Origin: Tyto alba
Taxonomy: Eukaryota; Chordata; Aves; Strigiformes; Tytonidae
Reading direction: 5' to 3'
Assembly: GCF_018691265.1 (NCBI RefSeq)
Contig: NW_024881295.1
Location: forward strand, 18,771,904-18,835,903
Length of the DNA: 64,000 bases
The first letter of the stretch is position 1, and each line of letters begins with the position of its first letter. The position numbers and the translations under genes were made by a program. Below are positions 39,243-51,900 of the stretch, piece by piece. Under the pieces are notes generated by a model. That model made no database searches, was not told the origin of the DNA, and saw nothing but the letters and a program-made list of their open reading frames with translations.

Positions 39243-42200
39243 GCTCTTGAATGTAGTCAGGCCATTCTGTACTTATGACAAATCTCTTTAGTGTCCTGTT
39301 CTGTATTTAGTTTTTCTTTCTCCTTCTGGGTGTTTAGATATGATTCTTGAGGTTCCTGTTTCGTGGGCCAGTTTGTTCCGTAAACAGAAAAGTAAATGGG
39401 TGGATGGATGCTTTTGCAGCAGGAAGTGTATGCTGCCTTAGAGATTTGTCTGACCATCACTGAAAGTAACAGCCATGCTGATCACTCTGAAACAGCAGTG
39501 AAATACAATAGCCATGATTGAATTGCTTCTGTTGTGGTGATGGTGAAAGGGAATGCTATAAAATAATGAACTGGCACGTAGCAGGAGAATTCTGCTCTTT
39601 TCTTTAGTATAATATTTGTGGTTTTCAGTGGCTTCTACTTTTTGTCATGTTTGTCACATAGATACGTAAGCTTTTATAACAATACCTGATGATAGTCATT
39701 TAGTCTTCTGGCAAATAATCACCTTCAGTGCAATCCACACACATTGGGTTCTGGCCAACCTTGTAAGTGCAGAGGAACAAAATTACACCTGCCTGTTCCC
39801 TCAAGACTGGTAAATTTTAGATGGTTCAGTTGCTTCTGATTCAAGAGAAGGGGTAGCAGAGCTTCTAGCTAAAAGTTTATGGGCTGGAATAAATGCTTCC
39901 TGGTTGTCTTGAGCTGTTAAAATGTCAGCTGGTTCTGGGGGTGTTAAAGGACATGACACTTTGCTTGTGGATCTGGGTTTCTTCCTGCACCTGTCTTTGC
40001 TATGTTTTTTCCAGCTGATGCTGTTTGTGATATATTTGAAACCTAAGTGCAGATGTTATATAACTAATCACTTTTTTCATTGGTTTGGGCACCTTTACAT
40101 CATTTCTTCCTTCATCATCTATTTGAGGGGGTTTGTATTAAACTCTTAGAAATATCACAAAGGTGGTTTGATCATCCTTCACATCAGTTTTGATATCAGT
40201 GCTATGCCATACAGACAGATTCTTCTGTTAAAAAAAAAATAAATCTGAAAGAAGTCATGCTTTGTAGCTTAGTTGCAAGCACGCTGTTATGTGGGGAAAA
40301 CCTTGGTACTTTTTCTTGGGTTGTTTTTTTGCTAGGTTTAGACCTTTTAAGTCCTAAAATACTTGGGAGTGTGCTTATCACCAATGCTTCTTTAAAATCT
40401 CAAGGGACAGCATTGCTGAGAGCCCTGTATGTGAATAATCTTAAAATACTGAGAGAAATCTTGTATCTGCTGTCTTCCCAGAAGCACCATACATCACTCA
40501 GTAAAAATAGATCTGTGATGATATAGTAGTAGCAACATTCTCAGTCTGGAAGTTGTTCCCTTTGGAGTGGGATGTGTGGAACTGGATTCACATGGGCACA
40601 TGGGAGACTGGCAACTCTGGGTAGGGATGTGAGCAGGAAAAAAGCAAAATTAGTTGCATTTTTGGAATAGCGCTTTCGATGCTGAACCTGGGAAATCACA
40701 AGATGAACTTTAATGAAATCCCTGGTATCCTGGAAATTAGCTCTCTTCTCCATGGAATTTTTCCTTACAAGGTCAGTACTTAAGCTCCCTAGTGGCATTT
40801 TTCAAATATACTTTTAGAACAGCTAACTCTTTAAACTTGGCAGAACCAAGCAGCTGCAGCCCTAAAATGATCCTTGGCAGTTGACTACTGCTTTCCCCAG
40901 CTGGCAAGTTTTCCTGTTGTTTTCCTCTTCCCTTTTGTGTCAGGCAGTTGATGATATTTGTTTGTCTTGTAATGGGAAAGCAGTTTCCTCCATCCCATAT
41001 TAGAACAAAGTCTGATTTTTATTTTGATTCCTGGGTCACTTTTGTTTTCCTCTCTCATGCTGCTTAAAACCACCGTGGGTACCATTCAGAACTGTGTTTT
41101 TCTTGCTTTATGAATATCAGCCCAGCCTCAAGTAATTAATGATTGTTTCCTCCTTGTATGTTCATAGTTGGTGGGATTATTAATGCTGTGGTTATCCACA
41201 CAGAAGTCTGCATGGAGAGTTAAGGAATATGTTGAGGACAAGAAATTAATTGTAGAGCCAAAGCATTTGAATTTAACTTTCTTAAAGTAATTCAGTTGGT
41301 TACCATCAGACTTGTACTTTTTTGTCATGGAATTTTTGATGTTTTAAAATTCTCTGTGTAGAATGTAATATAGTAATTCCTTCACTGATTCCTGTTTGGA
41401 TTACAGGGTTTCCCAGGTTTTGTCATGGGTAGTTTTCTGTTTTCTTGGTTCAAAGCATCTCTAAGACAAATGAGGATATCTGTAAACTGTTTGTGCACTT
41501 GAATGTGAGGAGGACAAAGTGGTGTGGTGAGCTTTCTTCTTTGAAAAGGATTAATGTGTCCTGTGCTCCATTCTAGTTTTTAATGGAGCTCATTTATCTC
41601 ATAGAAGGTGAAGTCACCTTTCTGAATCGAAGGGTTTATTAAACTAACTTTTACATATTTTCTGTGGTATGGTCTTGATAATCTATGATCTCTTGTCTAA
41701 ACTTCAACTCTCTATTGCCCCAGAGTACTCCTGTAGATTATTCTTCTCTACCCTAAATAAACTGTATAAGAATTAATAGCTAGACATAAGTAAAAATTCC
41801 AGATGAGCGAAAAAGAGTCCAAATTAGTTTTTTCCAAGGTATGAACTGCATTGTCTTATGTGATATTTTAGCAGCTGTGTTGTTAGTTTCCAAATTGACA
41901 TGTGGCATTCCAGGGAATTTGATTATGACTTTAGCTAAGGTCCAAGGTGGTGGGTGCACCTCATCCATGGAAATTGTCTGCAAACTTATTTTCTGTGAAA
42001 AACTATAAATTGATATTGCTATTATTTATGCTTTCCTGCTTCTTCCTAATCCCAATCCCCCTTCTGAATAAAAGATGAAGAACCCAAATTTAACATGTTA
42101 ATCTGACATTTAGTATTGTTGTGGTTTGAGCCCAGAGCGTGACTGAGCACCATGAAGCCGTTCACTCACCCCTTCCCCCCAGTTCTGGGAGGGAGAAAAT

Positions 42201-42308
42201 GAAGTAAAAGGCTCGGGAATCGAGATAAGAACAGGGAAGGGTGGCTCACCCATTACAGTTCTGGGCAAAAGGCAGAGTCCTTAGGGGAAGAAAGAGAAAG
42301 AACATCAC

Positions 42309-42314
42309 TTTAAT
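42309..42314 (-). terminator. Polyadenylation-like hexamer of the LTR
   Basis: ATTAAA on the - strand, downstream of the LTR TATA-like box in its sense direction. It is the only polyadenylation-type hexamer I noticed in a plausible place in the LTR. If it is the real R/U5 signal, R would be long (about 670 nt). Confidence 0.3.
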
Positions 42315-42980
42315 TCAAATACTAACAAAACCAACACTTAACAGGGAGTGGGACGGTGAGAAGTGCCACCACATCCCAAAACACCTTCCCCCACCCCTCC
42401 CTTCTTTCTGGGCTCAGCGCTGCTCCCAATCTCTCTACCTCCTCCCTGCCAGCAGCACAGGGGGCAGGGGGTAGGGGTTACAGTCAGTCTGCTGCTCCTT
42501 CCTTCTCAAGGGCGGGTGGGTAGGGCACTCCTCGCAATTATTTCCCCTGTTCCACAGGGCTCCCCCTGCTCCATGTGGCTCCAGGAGACGGTCCTCCATA
42601 AACCTTCTCCAGTGTGAGTCCTTCCCACGGGATGCAGCCGCTCCCATGTTGCCCTGGCGTGGGTCACCCCTGTGTGTTGCGGTCCTCCCAGCACCAAACT
42701 TAGAGCAGCGAGGGCTCTTCCTTCCCTCAGAGCCCCAGCTTCCTTTATGCGTAGCCGCCTGTCCTGGTGTGGGTTCCTTCACAGGCTTCAGGTCGGCCTG
42801 TGCTCCGCCGTGGGCCGCCATGGGTGGCGGGGGGTGGAGGGTCCGCGGCCCTGCCATCTCACCGCAGGATACGGGGGTCTCTGCTCTGGTGCACCTCTCC
42901 CCCTTCCTCCTCCTTCCTTCCACTGACCTCGCTGTTCGCATAGGTGTGCTCGTAACTCCGTTCCTCCTCCCACGTTCCAG

Positions 42981-42990
42981 TTCTTAAATA
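42981..42990 (-). promoter_or_regulatory. TATA-like box of the LTR
   Basis: On the - strand the bases read TATTTAAGAA, about 130 bp inside the LTR's 5' end, where a U3 TATA box is expected. Activity in the present copy is unknown. Confidence 0.5.
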
Positions 42991-43121
42991 CGTTATCTCA
43001 GAGGTACAACCACCGTCGCTAACTGGCTCGGCCTTGCCCAGATGCGGGTCCGACTTGGAGCCGGGGAAGCTCTTCCCACGGCTGTAGCTCCCTCCTCTGC
43101 TACCAAAAACCCGGCCGCACA

Positions 43122-43639
43122 AATATGTCCATTTATTTTTTATACAAATAGTTGTGCGGTGCCTTCATACACCAAAAATGTAAAAATTCTTTCCCCTCTA
43201 GGAAGTTTCTGGACTCTCAAACTCTTCAGAGGACCTTTTGGGAAAGAAACCCACCAAAGTCCTCCTTAGCTGTTTCTTCTTTATGTTTTCTTTCTGTCAC
43301 GTACGCAAACAGTTCAGGGCAGGGAAAAACTTAAAATGCTTGAAACTTGGCAGATGAAGAAAGATAATGACTAACAGTTACTGATGACGTTCTTGTGATA
43401 CTTGAAATTATACTCCGAGTAAAGCAATTTGCACAGTGTTAAATTGTGGTATTTGAGTTTGGAGGAGGAGCCACCTTATCCCACTGTTTTTGGAATGTTG
43501 TCCTTTGGGTAGGGACAGGATGGTTAGACAGTGATTCTGAGGATGGCTCTGGTTCCCAAAGCAATTTTAGTAACCCTCTGGAGTCAATTAATAAGCCAGC
43601 CAAATTAATTATTGCCTGGAAAACAGGGAAAGGAGAGGA
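43122..43639. other. Spacer between LTR and CR1
   Basis: No element or exon assigned. It may contain more strongly decayed upstream CR1 sequence, since an open frame (+ 43446-43751) runs through it into the recognisable CR1 part. Confidence 0.4.
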
Positions 43640-44526
43640 ATTCCTTTTTCCTGGGCTAGTACCAGGCTTGATACTGTTCCATGTTGTCATTAACTACTTG
43701 GACAATGGAAAGAAGGGCATCTTAAGCAAGTTTGTGGATGATAGTGAATGAGGTGGAAGCAGCTGATATGGTTAGGGTAGGGATGCTTTTAAGGCGGCCT
43801 TTATCAGGCTGGAAAAATGGATTGAGAGAAACTTCATGCAGTTCATCATGGGCAAGTAAGAGTTTTAGTACCTGGGTTGGAAAATCTTTGTGCAGTCCGG
43901 GCTGGTGGTTGGAGAGCAGTGCTGCAGGAAAGGGCATGGGGAGCTGATGAAGAGGAATGTGAGTCGGCAGTGTGCCCTTGTGGTGAAACGGGACTAACTG
44001 CAGCAGGTCAAGGCAAGTGAGTCTTTCAGTGACAGTTCTGCACCTCTCAAACCACATTTGGAGTATTGCGTCCAGTTCTGGGCTCCCTGGTGCAAGGAAG
44101 ATGCTGATAAACTAGAGCAAGTCCAGTTGTCCAGGATAACCAGGGGGCTGACACATATGACATAAGAACCTGACAGAACTGGATTTGTCCAGAAGAGACA
44201 TCTGTGGAGTAACTTCTTACTATTTTCTGTCACCTACTGGGGTACAGATGTGACAGAGACAGACTCTTAGCACAAGAGGCAACAGATGCAACGGTAGCAA
44301 GTGAAACTCCAGGTACACATCAGGGGAAGAAAAATTTGGCATCAGAGTGGTCAAACACTGGAAGAGGTGCCCAGGCGTGGCCTATGGGATCTCCATCCTT
44401 GGAGACACTCAGAGCTCAATTGCCAAGGCCTTGAGCAACTTGATATAAGCTGGCCCTACTCTGAGCTGGGCGTAGAACTGGGTGACCTTAGAGGTTCCTT
44501 CAGAGCTAAATTACTGTATGAGCTGA
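43640..44526 (+). mobile_element. CR1 LINE 3' end (degenerate, 5'-truncated)
   Basis: The + strand follows the avian CR1 consensus over nearly 900 bp. A reverse-transcriptase remnant translates around 43660-43748 as ...VINYLDNGKKGILSKFVDD, where the catalytic motif is F-V-D-D in place of the usual F-A-D-D, and a stop follows soon after. Further on come CR1 landmarks: CCTGGTGCAAGGAAGATGCT after GGAGTATTGCGTCCAGTTCT, a TCTCCATCCTTGGAGACACT segment, and a 3' end GACCTTAGAGGTTCCTTCAG followed by a decayed ATTCTATG-like tail (ATTACTGTATGAG). Frameshifts and stops rule out function. The 5' boundary is approximate, as CR1 copies are usually 5'-truncated. Confidence 0.88.
43654..43751 (+). pseudogene. 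CR1 reverse-transcriptase remnant
   Basis: The last 30 or so codons of an open frame correspond to the RT palm region of CR1 ORF2. Visible are the VINYLDN segment (family: FINDLD-type) and FVDD (family: FADD-type catalytic aspartates). The frame ends at a TGA right after the motif. In its working form this domain copies CR1 RNA into DNA at a nicked target; this copy is broken and only marks the element's orientation. Confidence 0.7.
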
Positions 44527-45573
44527 GGTAGGGAGGAGAGTGTCTTGAACCAGATGGGGTCTGGCAACACTTGTTAAATAGCCTGTTGTGATCTGCAGAT
44601 GTTCCTGTAAGAGTGTAGATGCCTGACTGCTTAGCTGGAAATATAAATGGCCCAAATCAGAGAGATGGTTCCTTTTATTTTTTATTTACTTCATTCAATA
44701 ATATGCACTAACACTTAGGCCAGTGACTGTCTTAGAGCTGTAAGACAGTAAGAATATGTGTTATGGGAAGGGCCGCACTGAAGCAGCCCTTACTGAAATA
44801 GTTTTTGTTGTTGGCTGATGTTCTATGTAAGGCAGATAAAGTAGTTTTGCCTCCTACAGAAAAGAAATAAGCACAAACTCATTTGTCTTGGATAGCAGAA
44901 GAAAGCATGCAGAGTGTCGTGGTCATGATTCATGCTCCCTCTAGTTCAGCACCTTACGTGCAAGAACTCCTCCTGTCAATGATTCTATTTGCCTTCCACA
45001 TCTTAATTTTGTAAGGAAGTTATTCAATTATATACCCATTGAATATATCATATAATATGTGACGCTGTATCTTGAGACAGCTTCCTTGGTCTTTTAGATC
45101 ATCTGTCCTGAAGGAAATATAGACTTAATATAAAATTTCTTCTGGAACAGTAATTTTTCATTTTTCCTTCCAGGTGTCCAGGTACATAATAAAATGCCAG
45201 ATAAGAGGCTAATGTGCTCTAGGATCCAAATCTTCAAAAGTGGATTCCTCAAATAAGAGCAGCAAATACAAGCCTGTTATAGCTGACTATTTAGTGGCTT
45301 TTTCTTTTTAACTGATTGCCTAGCTTCAGGCATCTACTTTGAAAGTCTTTTATGAGAATATTATAATGCAGCAAATAATTTCATTTCTGGAAGAGGTAAA
45401 AAGTCACCATTTCCATCCACCCCTCCTCCCATCTCCATTCAGTCATGATAGTTTATAGAAAGGCTTAAAAATCTATTCTAACAAATGCCTCAGACATATT
45501 GCAATACCATAAATATGTTGAAGTCCTGTACAGAAAAGATCAAAGAAATCCTTGGAAAAGGCAAAGCTGACCT

Positions 45574-45690
45574 GTTTTTTTTTTGTTGTTGTTGTTGTTG
45601 TTTTGGTTGGTTGTGTTTTTTGGGGTTTTTTTTGGTTTTGTTTTTGTGGTCTGTAATGGCTTTATTATTTCTATTTTTTTTTTTTTTTTT
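45574..45690. repeat. GT/T-rich low-complexity tract
   Basis: A (GTT)n run is followed by GG-interrupted T runs (GGTTGGTTGTG, GGGG and GGTTTTG blocks) and ends in a T run at 45674-45690. Similar G/T composition recurs at 63259-63350 and, on the opposite strand, at 55350-55398. It is low-complexity sequence, not an assigned element. Confidence 0.85.
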
Positions 45691-45934
45691 AAGGTATGAG
45701 TGTATACCACAGAGTTCTTCTGGCTGCAGTATGTCTTTCCATGTGTAACTGATTTCAAAGTCATGATGAGGATGTCCTAAACCATAAAAAGACTAGGAAG
45801 CAGCTAAAGAATAAGTAGCAATGTTTACACTCTAAAATGGTGAGTCACAGTCATGGGTGCATGTGGCCATGGACTTAGAAAAATGTGGGGTGGTTGTTCA
45901 GAATCTGCAGTAAGAGGAGAGGGACCCAAATGAA

Positions 45935-45957
45935 TTTTTTTTTTTTTTTTTTTTTTT
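45935..45957. repeat. Poly(T) run, 23 bases
   Basis: Uninterrupted T run within otherwise ordinary sequence. No adjoining element body was recognised. Confidence 0.95.
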
Positions 45958-48900
45958 AATGGCGCTGATCACCTTGGCACTTATGTATTTAAAAACAAAT
46001 CTAAAAAAGAAAATTTCCAGTATGTGTTTGCTGAATAGTATTGTAGGTAGCACAAAAGTTTTGGCATGAAATAAACTTAAAGAGCTTTTGTGGTGATTTA
46101 GCTCTATGAGCTATTTCCAGTTTACTTGTCTCTTGCTGCCTGAAAAAGTCTTCTGTGCTGACACTGCTGATTTATATAATTTACCATTTTAATTCAGAGG
46201 GACATACACAGAGCGTACAAGTGTATGGACAAACAGGTGTTGGCAACCTGATGTGATTTGAAGATGATTAATAGTAACTCTGCAAGGCCTGACTTGTTTA
46301 CAGACTTAAAACCCAACCAACAAACCGACCTCCCCACCCCCAAACCTTGACCTCCTGTGAAATGAAAACAAACTTCTGTGCTTATGTGCATGTCAGTGTT
46401 CTCTAGCAGCTCCTCTTTTCCTATAGCTTTCTTGCTTGCAAACCTGTGAGTCAAATGAGGGACTGGATGAGCTTCAACTTTTGTTGCCAAATTTTTCTGT
46501 TTCAGGGAGTTTGCCCTTTTTTTTTTAATTGGCTATTCTACTGAAATTGGATGTTGAGCAGATGAGTCTAAAATTCTTCAATGTCCTTGTTTCCAGAATA
46601 CCTGAGGCTTTGTCCCTTGGCTGTGACATAGCGTATGAGCAACAAAATCTAAAGAGGGAATACCCATTCATCTTGGTTGTTTATTAAAAAAAAAAAAAGT
46701 AGTTTATTGAATATAATCAAACATAGCTATTGTTTTGTTATTCCCCTGGAAATGGGAGAGGCCATGGTGCAAACATGGAAAAATTCCTCTGAACACAGAT
46801 AAAATTTTTGCTTATTTTGGGATAGAGGTTGGTAGTTTTCCTAAAATAGGGGCCCTTTGCAGACTTTAGTTTCAATATTCAGTGAAAATATATGCTGTAG
46901 AGGGGGAAGGGAAAATAACAAGAATGTTTGCCATCATGTACTTTATGTAGGTTTCCTGTGTATCCTGAGAGAACTTCTCAGATCTTTCTGCTCCCAAATC
47001 TAAACAACGTAATCCTTCAAATCTCCAGAGAGATTGCTGAGGAAGACAGTAAGGCTTCATGTGGTTTACAATGTCCTTGTAGTCTAAATAACTGTGACTA
47101 GTCTCTTTCAGCTATTTCTTTAGTATTGCCTGATCTCTTGGTGACAACAAAATGGTTGGATTTTTCTTTTTAAAAGAAAACGTTGAGCAGTTTCTCCTTT
47201 CAATAAGCAACACAGGTGTCTCTGGCTGCCAGCTGCTGCTTTAGAAGGAGATGGTAAATGTACAGGATATATGTGGTGTTCAGAGGAACACACTCATTGT
47301 CATTTTGGCAGTCTTCCACTGCTGCTGTGTTGTGTTGAGTCAGCTGAAGTATTTATATCCATTTTTAGCATCACTTTTGATAAATCACAAATGTAGATGC
47401 CTTTGGTTTGACAACTGAGCATCTTAAATTTGAATGTGCTAAATACTTTCTGGGTTAAGGAGTGGACGCGTTTTGGTCATTTGTTTTGGATCAGGTAGGA
47501 CTGCGTTAAAAATCTATTCTGGGGTGCTCTGTCTCTATTTTGTAGCTTCCAGGTATGGATGAGACAACGTATTAAAGTCTCTACTTGTTATGGGATGGAG
47601 TGGCAAACTAATAGCTGAATCTGAAACCTTTTAGATTTTGCTACAGATTTTGCTATATTGTGTCCCACAGTAGTATGGGATCGCCTTAAAATAAGATTAC
47701 AATTTACTGAAGCAATAGAAATAGACTATTTGAAGAGACAAAAAAAAAAAATCACTGTCTTACAATGCAGCTTTAATTATTTGTCATAAAAGGCTTAATG
47801 TAAGTTTAAGTAAAATAATAGAAGTTAAAATAAATGGCAATGTAGTACATGACACAATGCTACTGAATTCTAGGTAACCGTGGTCCAGATGAGTAAGAGC
47901 TGTTTGTAGACTGTTGGATGCAGGTGTTTTCCTGTTGATGACAGCAATCACTCCTAATGGTTGTAGTGCTGAAATCAAATGTAACTCTGCAAAATGAAAA
48001 GCAGATTTTTTGTTTCATTCATTTGTGTTTAGCTATGACTTCCTTCTATAACCTGAAATTGCGGGAAGAAAAAAAAAGTGTGAAAATTCAGTGTGTCTGC
48101 TTTAAAGTTGGAGGAGGTTGGTAGAAGTAACATGACCAAAAAGATCATTATAATTCATACTGAGCTTTCAAATACTACCTTCAGAGCTTGAAGGAAAGGA
48201 TGAGAAGGCTTTCTGGGTGAGATAGTGGACAGCATTAGAGATTATGATATTTAAACTCCATTTTTGCTGTGAATGCTGAGGATCCTAGCCCAGCTAGCAG
48301 TTAGGAGAAAATCAGAGTAGTTGACTTTTATGCTAGTAGCATCAGATGGTGTTCTAGTGAAGAACCATTAAAGACAAATAAATTAATTAGCTGAACTGTC
48401 TGGATGCACTGTATTTTTCTTTATCTTCTATTAGGCTGAGGTAGGCTTAGTGCATTCATTTCATGGTCTTCCCATAGCCATCTTCCCAGAATGGACAAGG
48501 CATACCAATTATGCTTTGTGGCTGAGCACTGGACTGTGTAGTCTCCTACTATTTCTTCCATTCATGTATTTCTAGAGCTGTCTTATTGATCACTAAATGG
48601 CAATTTTCTGAAATCTAAATTTTCACACTTCATGAAGCAGTAGTGCAGTAGATACATACTCACCTTTTTGTTTTAGCTTATAGTGCATCCTGGTTTAAAA
48701 AGATCAATTTGAGGAGGAGGTTACTCCGGTGGGTGTCACTGGAGTCCTCCTAGTGCAGCTATTTGTGAAAGGCATTGTTTTGCATGGACCCTTAGCTTGG
48801 CTGGGGCAGTCCATCTTGACTTCGCAAGCATCTATCCTTTCGTTTTTCTGCTTTATGTTATGATTGTATCTTACTGTTAGGAAAGTCAACAAAGTCTTCA

Positions 48901-51900
48901 GTAGTTTCTCAGAATAAAAGAGCACCAAAAAAAACCCAAGCCCCCCAAACCGCTGTAAAATATTTACTCTTGTTATTTGCTTCATTTTGTCATTTTTTTA
49001 TGATTTCAAACTTTTCCCAACGTGAGGACAGTGAAACTCTTTCATATGGCAACTCAGATTTGCTATAATTGTTCTTCTGTTGCCAAGAGTTGGGATTTCT
49101 AATATTTTGAGAAATAATGATACTACTTGGTTTTTCAAGTAATCTTTTTTCTACAGCTGATGCCTATAAGTTGTGCTTCAAGGGATTCATACATTACAAC
49201 TTCAAAGGAAGAAGACTGCCTGAAAGAGGCAGTTAGTCACACGCAGTGGTTTGTGTCACACAGCTTACAGCTCATGTCTTCAGAAATCTGTTGAAATAGG
49301 CTTTTCTATTTTCCTGCATGTAATGTACCTAAAATGTGCAGTGGAGTATTTAATAGACTTCTGAAGAAGCTGCATGGAGTGAGTAGCGTGGCAGGTGAGT
49401 ATCTTGGTATCTGGAAAACTTTCTAAAGAAAGTTGCTGGCATCATCTCTGCCTGATGCCGTGGGATTTTGTCATGAGGGTTCATTACTGTGGCGTGCTGG
49501 AAAATATCGAGTTTTTTATTCTGCCTGAAAATTCTCTAGTACTGCTTTAGTAATGTAATAGTCAATGCAGAAAAGTGTCAGAAGGTTTTGGCAGTCAGTG
49601 CTTACGTGTTTCTGTGCTGCGTTTTGCATGGCTCAAACATGTAGTGGTAGAAGTCTTGGAGGCCTTCTGCTGAAGCTGGGTATAAAGACCACAAAGATGA
49701 GAAGCAAAAATGGAAAACCACCAAATGCAAATGAAAAGATCGTCAGGTTTATGAGTTTTCTAGTAATGGGAGATAATAAATAACTTACTACTAGACAGTT
49801 TGATACTGTGAAAAGAGTAGTGAGAGTACAAGTGGAAGCAACTTACACAAATCCTTTCTCTGAATTAATTAATGTGTTTCTAGTTCTTCACAAACTAAAA
49901 CACAGAACCACTCCTCTACATTGAGTGACAGCCATACCGCATTGCCAGAGCTGCCTATTATTTTCTTAAGAAGTGGGGGTTCTTAAAAGGTCTTAAAGAT
50001 GTGACTAGAGTATATCTTATATAATGTTGATTAGAATATAGCTGTAGAGTTCTCCTTATTGATGGGCAGTGAGTCAAGTGAATCTTGACCTGTAAGGATT
50101 TAATTTCTTTTTAAAGAAACATTTTCTCTAAGGGCCCACTCGCACAATCTGCTGTTAGTATGTGTTGAAATATTTCTTGTTGCTTATTTCCTGAGCTTTG
50201 TCAGTCAGTTATGAAATTCAGAACTTCCTTTTTTATAAAATGAGTTGATAATGTTCATTCTATGCCCAGTTTAAGGACTGTCTCCTAGATGGGTAGAGTT
50301 ACTTGCACAAAAACATCGGAATGTAAGGATTCCTGCTCACACTAATGACATGCCTATATAAGGCATGGGTAGCTGTAAGTAGATCTCTTTTTGCCTGTTT
50401 TTTTAATAGCTTACTGTTTTTTTAAGTAAATTTATGACCTGTGGGAGAGTCTCAGAAATATTTGAAAATAAATATATATATTTTTTTTTCTCACCTTGCC
50501 ATGTAGCTGATATACTTATAGATCTCTTAAAGAATTAGAAGACAGCAGAAGTCAAGTTCTTCAGTGGCCTGTGATCAAACTTGTTTATGCAGGAGTGCAT
50601 TCTGTAGTTTAGATCTAGTTTTTCCACTAATATTGACAAGAAAGTGTGTTTCTTGCTGTTGTTGAGAAGGAAGTAATCTGTCAGCATCTGAGAGCAGTTG
50701 CACCAAACTGAATTCTCATCGCTTGGATGAGCAGCAGTGGAAGCAGAACATGAGTGCGTTGATCCGGGGCAGCTATCCCTGCAATGAGAAGTTGAATCTT
50801 GTGACCCTCCTCACAGCACACGATGGATCTGTGTTCAATTCTGAACTTATTTTCTGACACTTTTCTAACTTTTCCTTCCTATTTTTCTGTCACATGCAGT
50901 CTGAGAATACTGATGATCTTTGAGACTGTGGAGGGAAGTTGTACATGTTACTGTAGCCTACCCACATCTAATGCTAGCAGTGCATTGTCAAATATTATGT
51001 TTTCTTGAAAGTGAAGTTTAGGTAATACTTATATCTACTAGCGTGCCTATATTCTAGCTGTTTAAAATGTAAGCACAGGCAGAGTGGATGGAGAGTATTT
51101 CACTATAGTGTATATATACGCTGAGTATACACCTTTGCACTAGGTTGGAATACTTGAGAGACACAGAAATGCTGGTAAATCTTCATCTGTATTTGTACTA
51201 CATGGTTTTTACTTAGTGAACTCACCAGTGCGATAGCAAAGACAATAAAAATTTCAAAAGTATTTCCAAATTTTTTTTTGGTGAGCAAGATTGGTTTATT
51301 TGTTCTGCTTTGTATGTGTATATATCAGTTGTTACTGATTTCTCAGCATGTGCCGATGGTTTGGAGAGTGGAGTCTTTGTAGGTATGTCTTGATTTATGT
51401 TATTTTTTTTCCTTATCCTTATGTGTACTAAGTACTTCTGCAGTTAAAAAGAAATGAAAAAGTTTAGATCTTTCAAGGTATTGGAGTGACCCATGTGCCA
51501 ATATCCTTTTTTTTTTTTTTTAAACTTACTCTCCCATTCACCCCCTTGTAGCAAAAGAATAAAATCCTTAAAATAAATTATTTCCTCTTTGTTGTATTGT
51601 ATGTTAACAATAATAATAAAAACCTCTGTGAATTTCTTACTGTAAGCAAAATGCTGTACAGTGATAGGCTATACTGGGCCTATATGATTAGTATATTGGA
51701 ATATATCCTATTATATTGGAAATAATCTGGAAAAGAGATGACCTGTGTTTTTGTGCTGTATGCCTGTAAATCTGTATATCTGTCATGGGCCCACCTGGAA
51801 GCCCCATCTGTGACCAAGACCCCCAGTACTCATCAGATTGTTTTAAATATTTTCTGCTGAAACCTTCATTTTTTTGCATCTGTGAAACTGGTTGCTCATC

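Larger units (their letters stand above)
37880..42116. other. Non-coding DNA, no gene seen
   Basis: No supported exon. It contains the pyrimidine/C17 tract at 38319-38377 and T runs at 38842-38857 and 39210-39237. The rest is ordinary AT-rich DNA up to the edge of the LTR. Confidence 0.4.
42117..43121 (-). mobile_element. Solo LTR of an avian endogenous retrovirus (ERVL-type)
   Basis: The element is about 1005 bp, GC-rich against its flanks, and bounded by TGTTGTGG at the left and CGCACA at the right (TG...CA on either strand). The flanking 5-mers AGTAT (42112-42116) and AATAT (43122-43126) match at 4 of 5 positions, compatible with an aged 5-bp target-site duplication as made by ERVL-class elements. 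The right end read on the - strand (GCGGCCGGGTTTTTGGTAGC, then a GCTCCAAGTCGGACCCGCAT stretch and GATAACGTATTTAAGAAC) is as I remember LTRs abundant in bird genomes. On the - strand a TATA-like TATTTAAG precedes an ATTAAA polyadenylation-like hexamer, giving the usual U3-R-U5 order. No gag, pol or env sequence adjoins, so it is a solo LTR. ORFs inside it are not genes. The exact subfamily is not assigned. Confidence 0.75.

Noticed and set aside
42241..43269. ORFs on both strands across the 42-43 kb GC-rich block
   Set aside because: They lie in or overlap the solo LTR, whose ends, TATA-like box and target-site-like flanks explain the composition. No retroviral protein sequence is present.
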